Shown here in pieces: positions 54,311 to 62,044 of a stretch of 64,000 nucleotides of DNA. This stretch comes from Acidimangrovimonas pyrenivorans. Its GTDB lineage: Bacteria > Pseudomonadota > Alphaproteobacteria > Rhodobacterales > Rhodobacteraceae. The stretch is from contig NZ_JBHRSK010000004.1 in the NCBI RefSeq assembly GCF_042643245.1, positions 1,302,001-1,366,000 on the forward strand. Direction: 5' to 3'. Under the pieces are notes generated by a model. It searched no databases. It saw only the letters and a list, made by a program, of their open reading frames with translations, and had not been told where the DNA came from. Made by a program: the position numbers and the translations under genes. Positions within the stretch are counted from its first letter, which is position 1, and every line of letters starts with the position of its first letter.

Positions 54311-55618
54311 ATGAGCAAGACGATCGTGCAAGAGATTACGGGCAGCGACCGGCGGTTCCTGTTCCTGCAGGGGCCGCACGGGCCGTTCTTCAACCGGCTG
54401 GGCGCGATGCTGCGCGCCGCCGGGGCCAAGGTCTGGCGGGTCGGCTTCAACCGCGGCGACCAGGTCTTCTGGCGCGACCGCGACAGCTACATCCCCTATC
54501 TCGGCACGCCCGAGGACTGGCCCGAGACCTTCCGCGCCCTGATCGCCGATTACGGCGTTACCGACATCGTCCTTTACGGCGACACCCGCCCGATCCACGC
54601 CACCGCGGTCGAGATCGCCCGCGACGCCGGCCTCACCGTCCATGTCTTCGAGGAAGGCTACCTGCGGCCCTACTGGGTGAGTTACGAGCGCGGCGGCGCC
54701 AACGGTCATTCGCGGCTGATGGAGATGACCATCGCGCAGATGCAGGCGGCGCTGGCCCAGCTCGACATGGAACTGCCCGACGCGCCGGCGCGCTGGGGCG
54801 ACATGCGCCACCACATCTTCTACGGCGCGCTCTACCATTTCCAGGTCATGGCCCGGAACGGGCGCTACCGCAATTTCCGCCCCCACCGCGCCATCGGCGT
54901 CGGGCGCGAGTTCCGGCTCTACCTGCGCCGCCTGATGCTGATGCCGGCCCATGCCGTCGAGCGCATCGCCGAGACCCAGCGCATCAAGCTGGGCGGCTTT
55001 CCCTATCACCTGGTGCTGCTGCAGCTGGAACACGACGCCAGCTTCGTCATGCACTCGCCCTTCGCCACGATGACCGAGTTCATCGAGCTTTGCATCGACG
55101 GCTTCGCCAAGGGCGCCGCGCCGCATCATCACCTTGTTTTCAAGGCCCATCCGCTGGAAGACGGCCGGGTGCCGGTGGCGCGCGAGATCCGGCGGCTGGC
55201 GGCCGCGCACGGCGTCGCCAACCGGGTCCATTTCGTCCGGGGCGGCAAGCTGGCCGGGCTGCTCAACCACGCCCGCAGCGCCGTCACGGTCAACTCCACC
55301 GCCGCCCAGCAGGTGCTGTGGCGCGGGCTGCCGCTCAAGGTCTTCGGCGACGCGGTCTATGCCAAGCCCGAATTCGTCTCGACCCAGCCGCTGCCCGAAT
55401 TCTTCGCCCGGCCCTCGCGCCCCGACAGCCGTGCCTATCGCGACTACCGCCACTACCTGCTGGAAACCTCGCAGGTGCCCGGCGGCTTCTACTCGTCGCG
55501 CGGCCGGCGCGAGCTGCTGCGCCAGGTGGTCGACATGATGCTGGCGCCGGAAGACCCCTATGACGCGCTGCGCTCGGGCAACGCGGCGCCGAGGCAACAG
55601 TTGCGGTTGGTGAAGTAG
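54311..55618 (+). CDS. kpsS: Capsule polysaccharide Kdo transferase KpsS
   Basis: A 435-residue capsule synthesis protein of the KpsS type: RFLFLQGPHGPFFNRLGAML at the N-terminus, VHVFEEGYLRPYWVSYERGG, LVFKAHPLEDGRVPVAREIR and SAVTVNSTAAQQVLWRGLPL. KpsS adds the first beta-Kdo to phosphatidylglycerol, starting the lipid anchor of ABC-exported capsules. The start at 54311 is preceded by weak ribosome sequence (GACG), so translation may be limited. The kpsMTE export genes are not in the window. Confidence 0.9.
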   Translation: MSKTIVQEITGSDRRFLFLQGPHGPFFNRLGAMLRAAGAKVWRVGFNRGDQVFWRDRDSYIPYLGTPEDWPETFRALIADYGVTDIVLYGDTRPIHATAVEIARDAGLTVHVFEEGYLRPYWVSYERGGANGHSRLMEMTIAQMQAALAQLDMELPDAPARWGDMRHHIFYGALYHFQVMARNGRYRNFRPHRAIGVGREFRLYLRRLMLMPAHAVERIAETQRIKLGGFPYHLVLLQLEHDASFVMHSPFATMTEFIELCIDGFAKGAAPHHHLVFKAHPLEDGRVPVAREIRRLAAAHGVANRVHFVRGGKLAGLLNHARSAVTVNSTAAQQVLWRGLPLKVFGDAVYAKPEFVSTQPLPEFFARPSRPDSRAYRDYRHYLLETSQVPGGFYSSRGRRELLRQVVDMMLAPEDPYDALRSGNAAPRQQLRLVK

Positions 55619-55709
55619 CCCGGTAACTGGACTCTGGCTTTTTGTCACCGGTTTCTGTAGGGTTACCGAAAAAAGCTGAGGCAGAATTCCATAACAAGGA
55701 GCCCGGGCA

Positions 55710-56864
55710 GTGAAAATCATGCATTCCCGAGGGGCCAGATTGCTGGCCCTTGCGGCGCTTGTGGCGACGGTCGCGGCCTGCGGGCTGCCGCGCCCCGGCC
55801 CGAACAAGCGCGAAATCTACGCCGGCTCGGTCCAGCGTAAGGGCGACGCCTTCGTCGTCGAGGTCAACAGCCGTGTCACCCGCGCCACCGCGGTGGTGCC
55901 GGCGCTCGGCTTCACCGACGCGTTCAAGCATGCCCGGAAGATCGGCTCCGACACGATCAGCCCCGGCGACAAGCTGGGCATCTCGGTCTACGAGAACGTC
56001 ACCGATCCGCTGCTCGGCGCACGCGGCCAGAAGGTCTCGCAACTGGCCGAGACCAAGGTCGACGGGCAGGGCTATATCTTCGTGCCCTATGCCGGGCGCA
56101 TCAAGGCCGCCGGCAACTCGGTCGAGGCGCTGCGCCAGGCGATCACCCGCAAGCTCGACACCCAGACCCCCGACCCGCAGGTCTCGGTCATCCGCCTGCC
56201 CGGCGACGGCTCGACCGTCACCGTCGAGGGCGGCGTGACCGGACAGGGCGTCTACCCGATCGACGCCTCGACCCGCACCCTCGCCTCGATGCTGGCCAAG
56301 GCCGGCGGTGTCTCGATCCAGCCCTCGGTGGCGCTGGTCAGCGTCACCCGCGGCAAGACGGTGGGCAAGATCTGGCTCCAGGACCTCTACGACAATCCCA
56401 GCCTCGACATCGCGCTGCGGCCCGGCGACCGGATCACGGTCGAGAAGGACCGCCGCTCGTTCACCGCGCTCGGCGCCACCGGCACCCAGACCCGGGTCCC
56501 GTTCGACACCGCGACGCTGTCGGCGATCGAGGCGATCGCCCAGGTCGGCGGCCTGACCTCGAACTACGCCGATCCGACCGGCGTCTTCATCTTCCGCAAC
56601 GAGCCGGCCGAGATCGCCAATGCCGTGCTGGGCCGCCACGACCTGGTCGGCGATCAGCGCCTGATCTACGTGCTCGACCTGACCAAGCCGCTGGGCATGT
56701 TCAACGCCCGCGACTTCGTGATCCGCGATGGCGACACCGTCTACGTCACCGAGGCGCCCTTCGTGCAATGGCGCAAGACGCTGTCGGCCCTGACCGGCAC
56801 CGCCGGCTCCGTGAGCTCGCTCCAGTCGGCGACGAGTTCGCTCAAGTCGGCGACGGGTCTGTAA
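55710..56864 (+). CDS. Wza/KpsD-like outer-membrane export lipoprotein
   Basis: A 384-residue OPX lipoprotein. The signal peptide ends in a lipobox (LVATVAAC, Cys at about residue 24). It has a Poly_export domain (DTISPGDKLGISVYENVTDP, YIFVPYAGRIKAAGNSVEAL) and two SLBB segments (VTVEGGVTGQGVYPIDASTR and RPGDRITVEKDRRSFTALG). The start is a GTG at 55710 with AAGGAGC upstream. Lying between kpsS and kpsC, it should be the capsule's outer-membrane channel and is distinct from the ExoF-like protein at 4520-5926. Confidence 0.87.
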   Translation: MKIMHSRGARLLALAALVATVAACGLPRPGPNKREIYAGSVQRKGDAFVVEVNSRVTRATAVVPALGFTDAFKHARKIGSDTISPGDKLGISVYENVTDPLLGARGQKVSQLAETKVDGQGYIFVPYAGRIKAAGNSVEALRQAITRKLDTQTPDPQVSVIRLPGDGSTVTVEGGVTGQGVYPIDASTRTLASMLAKAGGVSIQPSVALVSVTRGKTVGKIWLQDLYDNPSLDIALRPGDRITVEKDRRSFTALGATGTQTRVPFDTATLSAIEAIAQVGGLTSNYADPTGVFIFRNEPAEIANAVLGRHDLVGDQRLIYVLDLTKPLGMFNARDFVIRDGDTVYVTEAPFVQWRKTLSALTGTAGSVSSLQSATSSLKSATGL

Positions 56865-56871
56865 GGCCCGG

Positions 56872-58911
56872 ATGACCGATAGCGACGACGACATGGCCGC
56901 CGGGGAGGAGACTTCCCGGCGGCTTTTCTGTTACGCCGGCGGTCTGCTGCGCCCGGGCCGGGTGCGCCGCATCCTGACCCTGGCCGGGCTGCGCCCGGTG
57001 CTCGGCCTGCCCGGGCCGGACGATCCGGTCGGCGTCTGGGGCCGCAGCCCGCTGGCCGCCCGCGGCGAGAAGATGGCCGCCCGCCAGAACAGCCCGATCA
57101 TCCGCATCGAGGACGCCTTCCTGCGCTCGATCCGCCCCGGCCGCGCCGGCGAGCCGCCGCTGGGCCTGCTGATCGACCGCAAGGGCGTGCATTTCGACGC
57201 CTCGGTTCCCAGCGAGCTCGAGGAACTGCTGGCGACGCATCCGCTCGACGATTCCGCCCTGCTCGACCGGGCCCGCGACGGCATCGGCCGGCTGATCGCC
57301 GCGGACCTGGCGAAATACAACGCCCACGATCCCGACCTGCGCGCGCCCGATCCGGGCTACGTGCTGGTGGTCGACCAGCTGCGCGGCGATGCCTCGGTGC
57401 GCCATAGCGGCGTGCCCGAAACCATGTTCCGCGAGATGCTGGTCTTCGCCCAGGAGGAGCATCCCGGCTGCCGGGTGCTGATCAAGACCCACCCCGAGAC
57501 CGCCGACGGCCACCGCCCCGGCCATTACGGGCCCGAGCACGAGAGCGACCGGGTCAAGCTGTTCACCGATCCGGTTTCGCCCTGGCAACTGCTCGACGGC
57601 GCCGTCGGCGTCTATACCGTGTCGTCGCAGCTCGGCTTCGAGGCGATCTTCGCCGGCCATCGGCCGCGGGTCTTCGGCCAGCCCTTCTATGCCGGCTGGG
57701 GCCTGACCGAGGACGAGACCCCGGTGCCGCGCCGCGAGCGCCGGCTGACCCGGGCCCAGCTGTTCGCCGCGGCGATGATCCTCTACCCGACCTGGTACGA
57801 TCCCTGCCGCGACCGGCTGTGCAGCTTCGAGGAGGCAGTCGATCACCTCGAGGCCCGGGTCCGCGCCTGGCGCGAGGACCGGGCGGGCCATGTCGGCACC
57901 GGCATGCGGCTGTGGAAGCGCGGTCCCCTGCAGAAGCTCTTCGGCCGCGAGAAGCGGATGGTCTTCGACGACGACCCGCCCCGGGCCGTCGCCCGGGCCC
58001 GGCGCGAGGGCCGCGGCCTGATGGTCTGGGCCGGCAAGGAGGTGCCCGAACTCCATGCCGGCCTGCCGCTGCTGCGGATCGAGGACGGTTTCCTGCGCTC
58101 GCGCGGGCTGGGCGCGCAGCTGGTGCCGCCGCTGTCGCTGGTCACCGATGACAGCGGCATCTACTACGACCCGGAGCGCGAGAGCCGGCTCGAACGCCTG
58201 ATTTCGGCCGATCCGCCCCCGGGTGGCGAACGCCGGGCCGAGCGGTTGGTGACCGGACTGATCCGAGCGCGCTTGTCGAAATACAACATCGGCGGCGCGA
58301 CACTTGACCTGCCAACAGGCCGCCGTATCCTGTTGCCGGGCCAAGTGGAAAATGACGCCTCGATCCGTTTCGGCGCCGGCGAAATCCGCACCAATCTTGC
58401 CCTTCTGGAACATACCCGCGCCGCGAACCCCGATGCGGTGCTGATCTACAAGCCGCACCCGGATGTCGAGGCCGGGCTGCGCGACGGGGCGGTGCCGGAG
58501 GCCGAGCTGAGCCGCCTCGCCGATGTCGTCGCCACTCACGCCGACCCGATCGCGCTGATCGACGCCTGCGACGAGGTCTGGACCATGACCTCACTGCTGG
58601 GCTTCGAGGCGCTGATCCGGGGCAAGCCCGTCACCTGCCTCGGCGCCCCGTTCTATGCCGGCTGGGGCCTGACCACCGATCTCGGCCCGGTCCCCGCCCG
58701 GCGCAAGGCCCGGCCGAGCCTGGCCGCCCTCGCCCATGCCGCCCTGATCGCCTATCCGCGCTATTTCGACCCGGTCAGCGGCTTGCCCTGCCCGCCCGAG
58801 GTGGTGGCCGAACGCCTGGCTTCCGGCCCCCTGCCCCGGCCCGGCCCGGGCAACCGGCTGCTGGCGAAACTGCAGGGCGCCTTCGCCAGCCACGCCCGGC
58901 TCTGGCGCTGA
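56872..58911 (+). CDS. kpsC: Capsule polysaccharide dual Kdo transferase KpsC
   Basis: A 679-residue protein made of two related glycosyltransferase modules. Each has a RIED-(A/G)-FLRS element (residues about 77-86 and 399-408), an IKTHPE or IYKPHPD phosphate/Kdo-binding element, and a PFYAGWGLT element. In KpsC one module adds beta-2,4- and the other beta-2,7-linked Kdo to extend the lipid-anchored linker begun by KpsS. It starts 7 bp after the lipoprotein gene. Confidence 0.93.
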   Translation: MTDSDDDMAAGEETSRRLFCYAGGLLRPGRVRRILTLAGLRPVLGLPGPDDPVGVWGRSPLAARGEKMAARQNSPIIRIEDAFLRSIRPGRAGEPPLGLLIDRKGVHFDASVPSELEELLATHPLDDSALLDRARDGIGRLIAADLAKYNAHDPDLRAPDPGYVLVVDQLRGDASVRHSGVPETMFREMLVFAQEEHPGCRVLIKTHPETADGHRPGHYGPEHESDRVKLFTDPVSPWQLLDGAVGVYTVSSQLGFEAIFAGHRPRVFGQPFYAGWGLTEDETPVPRRERRLTRAQLFAAAMILYPTWYDPCRDRLCSFEEAVDHLEARVRAWREDRAGHVGTGMRLWKRGPLQKLFGREKRMVFDDDPPRAVARARREGRGLMVWAGKEVPELHAGLPLLRIEDGFLRSRGLGAQLVPPLSLVTDDSGIYYDPERESRLERLISADPPPGGERRAERLVTGLIRARLSKYNIGGATLDLPTGRRILLPGQVENDASIRFGAGEIRTNLALLEHTRAANPDAVLIYKPHPDVEAGLRDGAVPEAELSRLADVVATHADPIALIDACDEVWTMTSLLGFEALIRGKPVTCLGAPFYAGWGLTTDLGPVPARRKARPSLAALAHAALIAYPRYFDPVSGLPCPPEVVAERLASGPLPRPGPGNRLLAKLQGAFASHARLWR

Positions 58912-58958
58912 CCCACGTCCTGCGATAAACGGGCGCCGAGACAAGCGAAGGGCAGATC

Positions 58959-60677
58959 ATGGCACGGATTCTCATCACCTCGGCCATTCCCTATATCAAC
59001 GGGATCAAACACCTCGGCAACCTCGTCGGCAGCCAGTTGCCCGCCGACCTCTACGCGCGCTACATGCGCGGCCGCGGCAACGAGGTGATGTTCATCTGCG
59101 CCACCGACGAGCACGGCACCCCGGCCGAGCTGGCCGCCGCCAAGGCCGGCAAGCCGGTCGCCGAATACTGCGCCGAGATGCACGAGGTGCAGAAGGAGCT
59201 CGCCGCCGGCTTCCGCCTCTCCTTCGATCATTTCGGCCGCTCCTCGAGCCAGCGCAACCACAGGCTCACCCAGCATTTCGCCGGCCAGCTGGCCGCCAAC
59301 GGGCTGATCCGCGAGGTGACGGAAAAGCAGGTCTACTCGATCGACGACGGCCGCTTCCTGCCGGACCGCTATATCGAGGGCACCTGCCCCAATTGCGGCT
59401 ACGAGAGCGCCCGCGGCGACCAGTGCGACAACTGCACCAAGCAGCTCGACCCGACCGACCTGATCAACCCGCATTCGACGATCTCGGGCTCGACCAACCT
59501 CGAGGTGCGCGAGACCAAGCACCTCTACCTGTGCCAGTCGCAGATGCGCGAGCGTCTCGAGGCCTGGATCGACAGCAAGACCGACTGGCCGATCCTGACC
59601 ACCTCGATCGCCAAGAAATGGCTGCATGACGGCGACGGGCTGCAGGACCGCGGCATCACCCGCGATCTCGACTGGGGCATCCCGGTCAAGAAGGGCGAGG
59701 AGGACTGGCCGGGTATGGAGGGCAAGGTCTTCTACGTCTGGTTCGACGCCCCGATCGAGTATATCGCGGCCACCGCCGAATGGGCCGATGCCAACGGGCT
59801 GGACGAGGCCGCGTGGCGGCGCTGGTGGCGGACCGACGAGGGCGCCGAGGACGTGCGCTATGTCGAGTTCATGGGCAAGGACAACGTGCCCTTCCACACC
59901 CTGTCCTTCCCGGCCACGATCATGGGCTCGGGCGAGCCGTGGAAGCTGGTCGATTACATCAAGTCGTTCAACTACCTGAACTACGATGGCGGCCAGTTCA
60001 GCACCTCGCGCGGGCGCGGCGTGTTCATGGACCAGGCGCTGAGCATCCTGCCGTCGGATTACTGGCGCTGGTGGCTGCTGAGCCACGCGCCCGAGAACAG
60101 CGATGCGGAATTCACCTGGGAGAATTTCCAGGCCTCGGTGAACAAGGACCTGGCCGACGTGCTGGGCAATTTCGTCAGCCGGATCACCAAGTTCTGCCGG
60201 TCGAAATTCGGCGAGGTGGTGCCGGAAGGCGGTGCCTATGGACAGGCCGAGGCGGAGCTGATCGCCGAACTGACCAGCCGCAGCCGGGCCTATGAAGAGC
60301 ACATGGAGGCGATGGAGATCCGCAAGGCGGCGGGCGAACTGCGCGCGATCTGGGTCGCCGGAAACGAATATCTGCAATCCGCGGCGCCCTGGGCGACCTT
60401 CAAGACCGACCCGGAACAGGCGGCGGCGCAGGTGCGGCTGGGGCTCAACCTGATCCGGCTCTATGCCGTGCTCTCCCGCCCCTTCATCCCCGACGCCGCA
60501 GCGACGATGATGGCGGCGATGGGCTGCGACGACTGGAGCTGGCCCGGCGACATCGCCGAGGCGCTGACCGCCCTGCCCGCCGGCCACACCTTCACCGTGC
60601 CCGAGGTGATGTTCCGCAAGATCACCGACGACGAGCGCGAGGAATGGCAGACCCGCTTCGCCGGGGTGCGGGACTGA
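58959..60677 (+). CDS. metG: Methionyl-tRNA synthetase
   Basis: A 572-residue class I synthetase. The nucleotide-binding HIGH-type motif is in YINGIKHLGNLVGSQLPADL, the zinc knuckle in CPNCGYESARGDQCDNC, and the methionine pocket in VWFDAPIEYI. The KMSKS position reads QFSTSRGRGVFMDQ, so the usual lysines are replaced. There is no C-terminal EMAP/tRNA-binding domain, as in the short MetRS forms. The start at 58959 has GAAGGGCAG upstream. It stands alone, probably with its own promoter in the short gap after kpsC. Confidence 0.95.
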   Translation: MARILITSAIPYINGIKHLGNLVGSQLPADLYARYMRGRGNEVMFICATDEHGTPAELAAAKAGKPVAEYCAEMHEVQKELAAGFRLSFDHFGRSSSQRNHRLTQHFAGQLAANGLIREVTEKQVYSIDDGRFLPDRYIEGTCPNCGYESARGDQCDNCTKQLDPTDLINPHSTISGSTNLEVRETKHLYLCQSQMRERLEAWIDSKTDWPILTTSIAKKWLHDGDGLQDRGITRDLDWGIPVKKGEEDWPGMEGKVFYVWFDAPIEYIAATAEWADANGLDEAAWRRWWRTDEGAEDVRYVEFMGKDNVPFHTLSFPATIMGSGEPWKLVDYIKSFNYLNYDGGQFSTSRGRGVFMDQALSILPSDYWRWWLLSHAPENSDAEFTWENFQASVNKDLADVLGNFVSRITKFCRSKFGEVVPEGGAYGQAEAELIAELTSRSRAYEEHMEAMEIRKAAGELRAIWVAGNEYLQSAAPWATFKTDPEQAAAQVRLGLNLIRLYAVLSRPFIPDAAATMMAAMGCDDWSWPGDIAEALTALPAGHTFTVPEVMFRKITDDEREEWQTRFAGVRD

Positions 60678-60757
60678 GGCGGAAGCGGCGGGGCTGACCG
60701 CCAGCGCCTGCGGCAGGCACATTTCCTGAACGAAGCAGCCGCCTTCACCAAGCGAGA

Positions 60758-60791
60758 CGCGCAGCGCCTGCCCGTGGGGAGGCGCTGCGCG
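60758..60791. repeat. Strong hairpin in the metG-panE intergenic region
   Basis: CGCGCAGCGCCT and AGGCGCTGCGCG form a perfect 12-bp stem with a 10-base loop, about 80 bp after metG. Its left arm and loop contain the 17-bp sequence also found (inverted) at 36344-36360. It may terminate metG and panE transcripts. The rest of 60678-60914 shows no gene. Confidence 0.6.
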
Positions 60792-60914
60792 GCGGCTGCG
60801 CCTTGATTCCGCGCCACCAGCGCGCCGCAACCGATGTCATTCAGGGCCACATGCCAGTCGGAAGTTCCGGCAACACCCTTCAGGCCCGCCGTTTCGGGTG
60901 CTGAAGCAGACCCC

Positions 60915-61883
60915 CTATAGCCCCAGCGCCGCCGCCACCTCTTCGCGCGGCACCGAGCCCGGCGCCCGGCCTTCGGCCAGCATCCGCGCCGCCAGCCGGG
61001 TGAAATAGGCGTTCGCCGGGGTCGGCACGCCATGCAGCCGGCCCAGCAGCACGATCTCGCCATTGAGGAAGTCGGTCTCGATCGAGCCGGCGCCGCGGGC
61101 GAGGCTCTGGGCGGTCGAGCTGCCGACGCTGGCGGCGCCCTCGACAGGCAGGATCTTCAGCAGTTCCTGGCGCCGCGGATCGGCGTCGCCGACCTCCTGC
61201 CAGCCGATCCCGGCCGCCGTCAGTACCGCCTCGGCCTCGGCCCGCAGCAGCGCCTTGACGTCGGCGGACTCGGCCTCGCGCCCCATCGCCGCGCCGACGA
61301 TATTGGCCAGGTTGAGGATCAGCTTGCCGTATTTGCTGGCCATGACGTCCTCGGTGACGAAGCCGGCGATGCCGACCGGCGTCAGGAGCTCGGCCAGCGC
61401 CCGGTCTGCCTCATCCGCCCCGCCGGGGAAGCAGCCGATATCGAAGATGCCCTCGCAGGGGCTGCCGAAGGCGGCGATCTCGCCGGGGACGACGAACTCG
61501 GCCGGCAGCAGCACCGTCACGCCATGGACATTGGGGAAGCGGCGCAGGGCGAGGCGTTCGTTCTCGACCCCGTTCTGCAGGCAAAAGACCGGCTGTTCGT
61601 CGACCCCCGCCAGCCGCAGCTGGGCCAGCGCCGCCTCGGTGTCCTGGGTCTTGGTGCACAGCAGCACCGCGTCGTCGGGGCGCCAGTCGATCTCGTCCGG
61701 CGCCGCCACCACCGGCAGTTCGGCGACCCGCACGCCCTGCGGCGAGCGCAGGGTCAGGCCCTTGTCCCGGATCGCCTCGAGCTGGCGGCCGCGGGCGATG
61801 CCGATCACCTCCTGCCCCGCCAGCGCCAACAGCGCCCCGACCGTGCCGCCGATCGCGCCGACCCCCACTATCACCACCCGCAT
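60915..61883 (-). CDS. panE: Ketopantoate reductase-family protein (PanE/ApbA)
   Basis: A 322-residue NADP-binding protein: VVIVGVGAIGGTVGALLALA (Rossmann GxGxxG), CTKTQDTEAAL and LQNGVENE, then the helical C-terminal domain with SKYGKLILNLANIVGAAMGR (catalytic Lys) and SIETDFLNGEIVLLGRLHGV. It reduces 2-dehydropantoate to pantoate for CoA synthesis, though paralogues act on other 2-keto acids, so the exact substrate is open. The start at 61883 has AGGAGAA upstream. Confidence 0.85.
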   Translation of the reverse strand: MRVVIVGVGAIGGTVGALLALAGQEVIGIARGRQLEAIRDKGLTLRSPQGVRVAELPVVAAPDEIDWRPDDAVLLCTKTQDTEAALAQLRLAGVDEQPVFCLQNGVENERLALRRFPNVHGVTVLLPAEFVVPGEIAAFGSPCEGIFDIGCFPGGADEADRALAELLTPVGIAGFVTEDVMASKYGKLILNLANIVGAAMGREAESADVKALLRAEAEAVLTAAGIGWQEVGDADPRRQELLKILPVEGAASVGSSTAQSLARGAGSIETDFLNGEIVLLGRLHGVPTPANAYFTRLAARMLAEGRAPGSVPREEVAAALGL

Positions 61884-62044
61884 CGCGTTCTCCTGCCGTC
61901 CGCTGGTCACCTGTCGGCGGCACCATGGCGCCTGCCACGGGGATGGTCCAGAGCGGGGCGGCGGCAAAACGCGGGCCGCGGCCGGCCCTGCCCAATGCCT
62001 GGGCAGGACCGCCGCCGAAAACGGCCGCAAGCGGGCGGCGGCGC

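Noticed and set aside
60678..60914. Small gene in the metG-panE gap
   Set aside because: Open frames exist on the minus strand but they extend through metG antisense and have no ribosome site; the gap is better explained by the hairpin and repeat.
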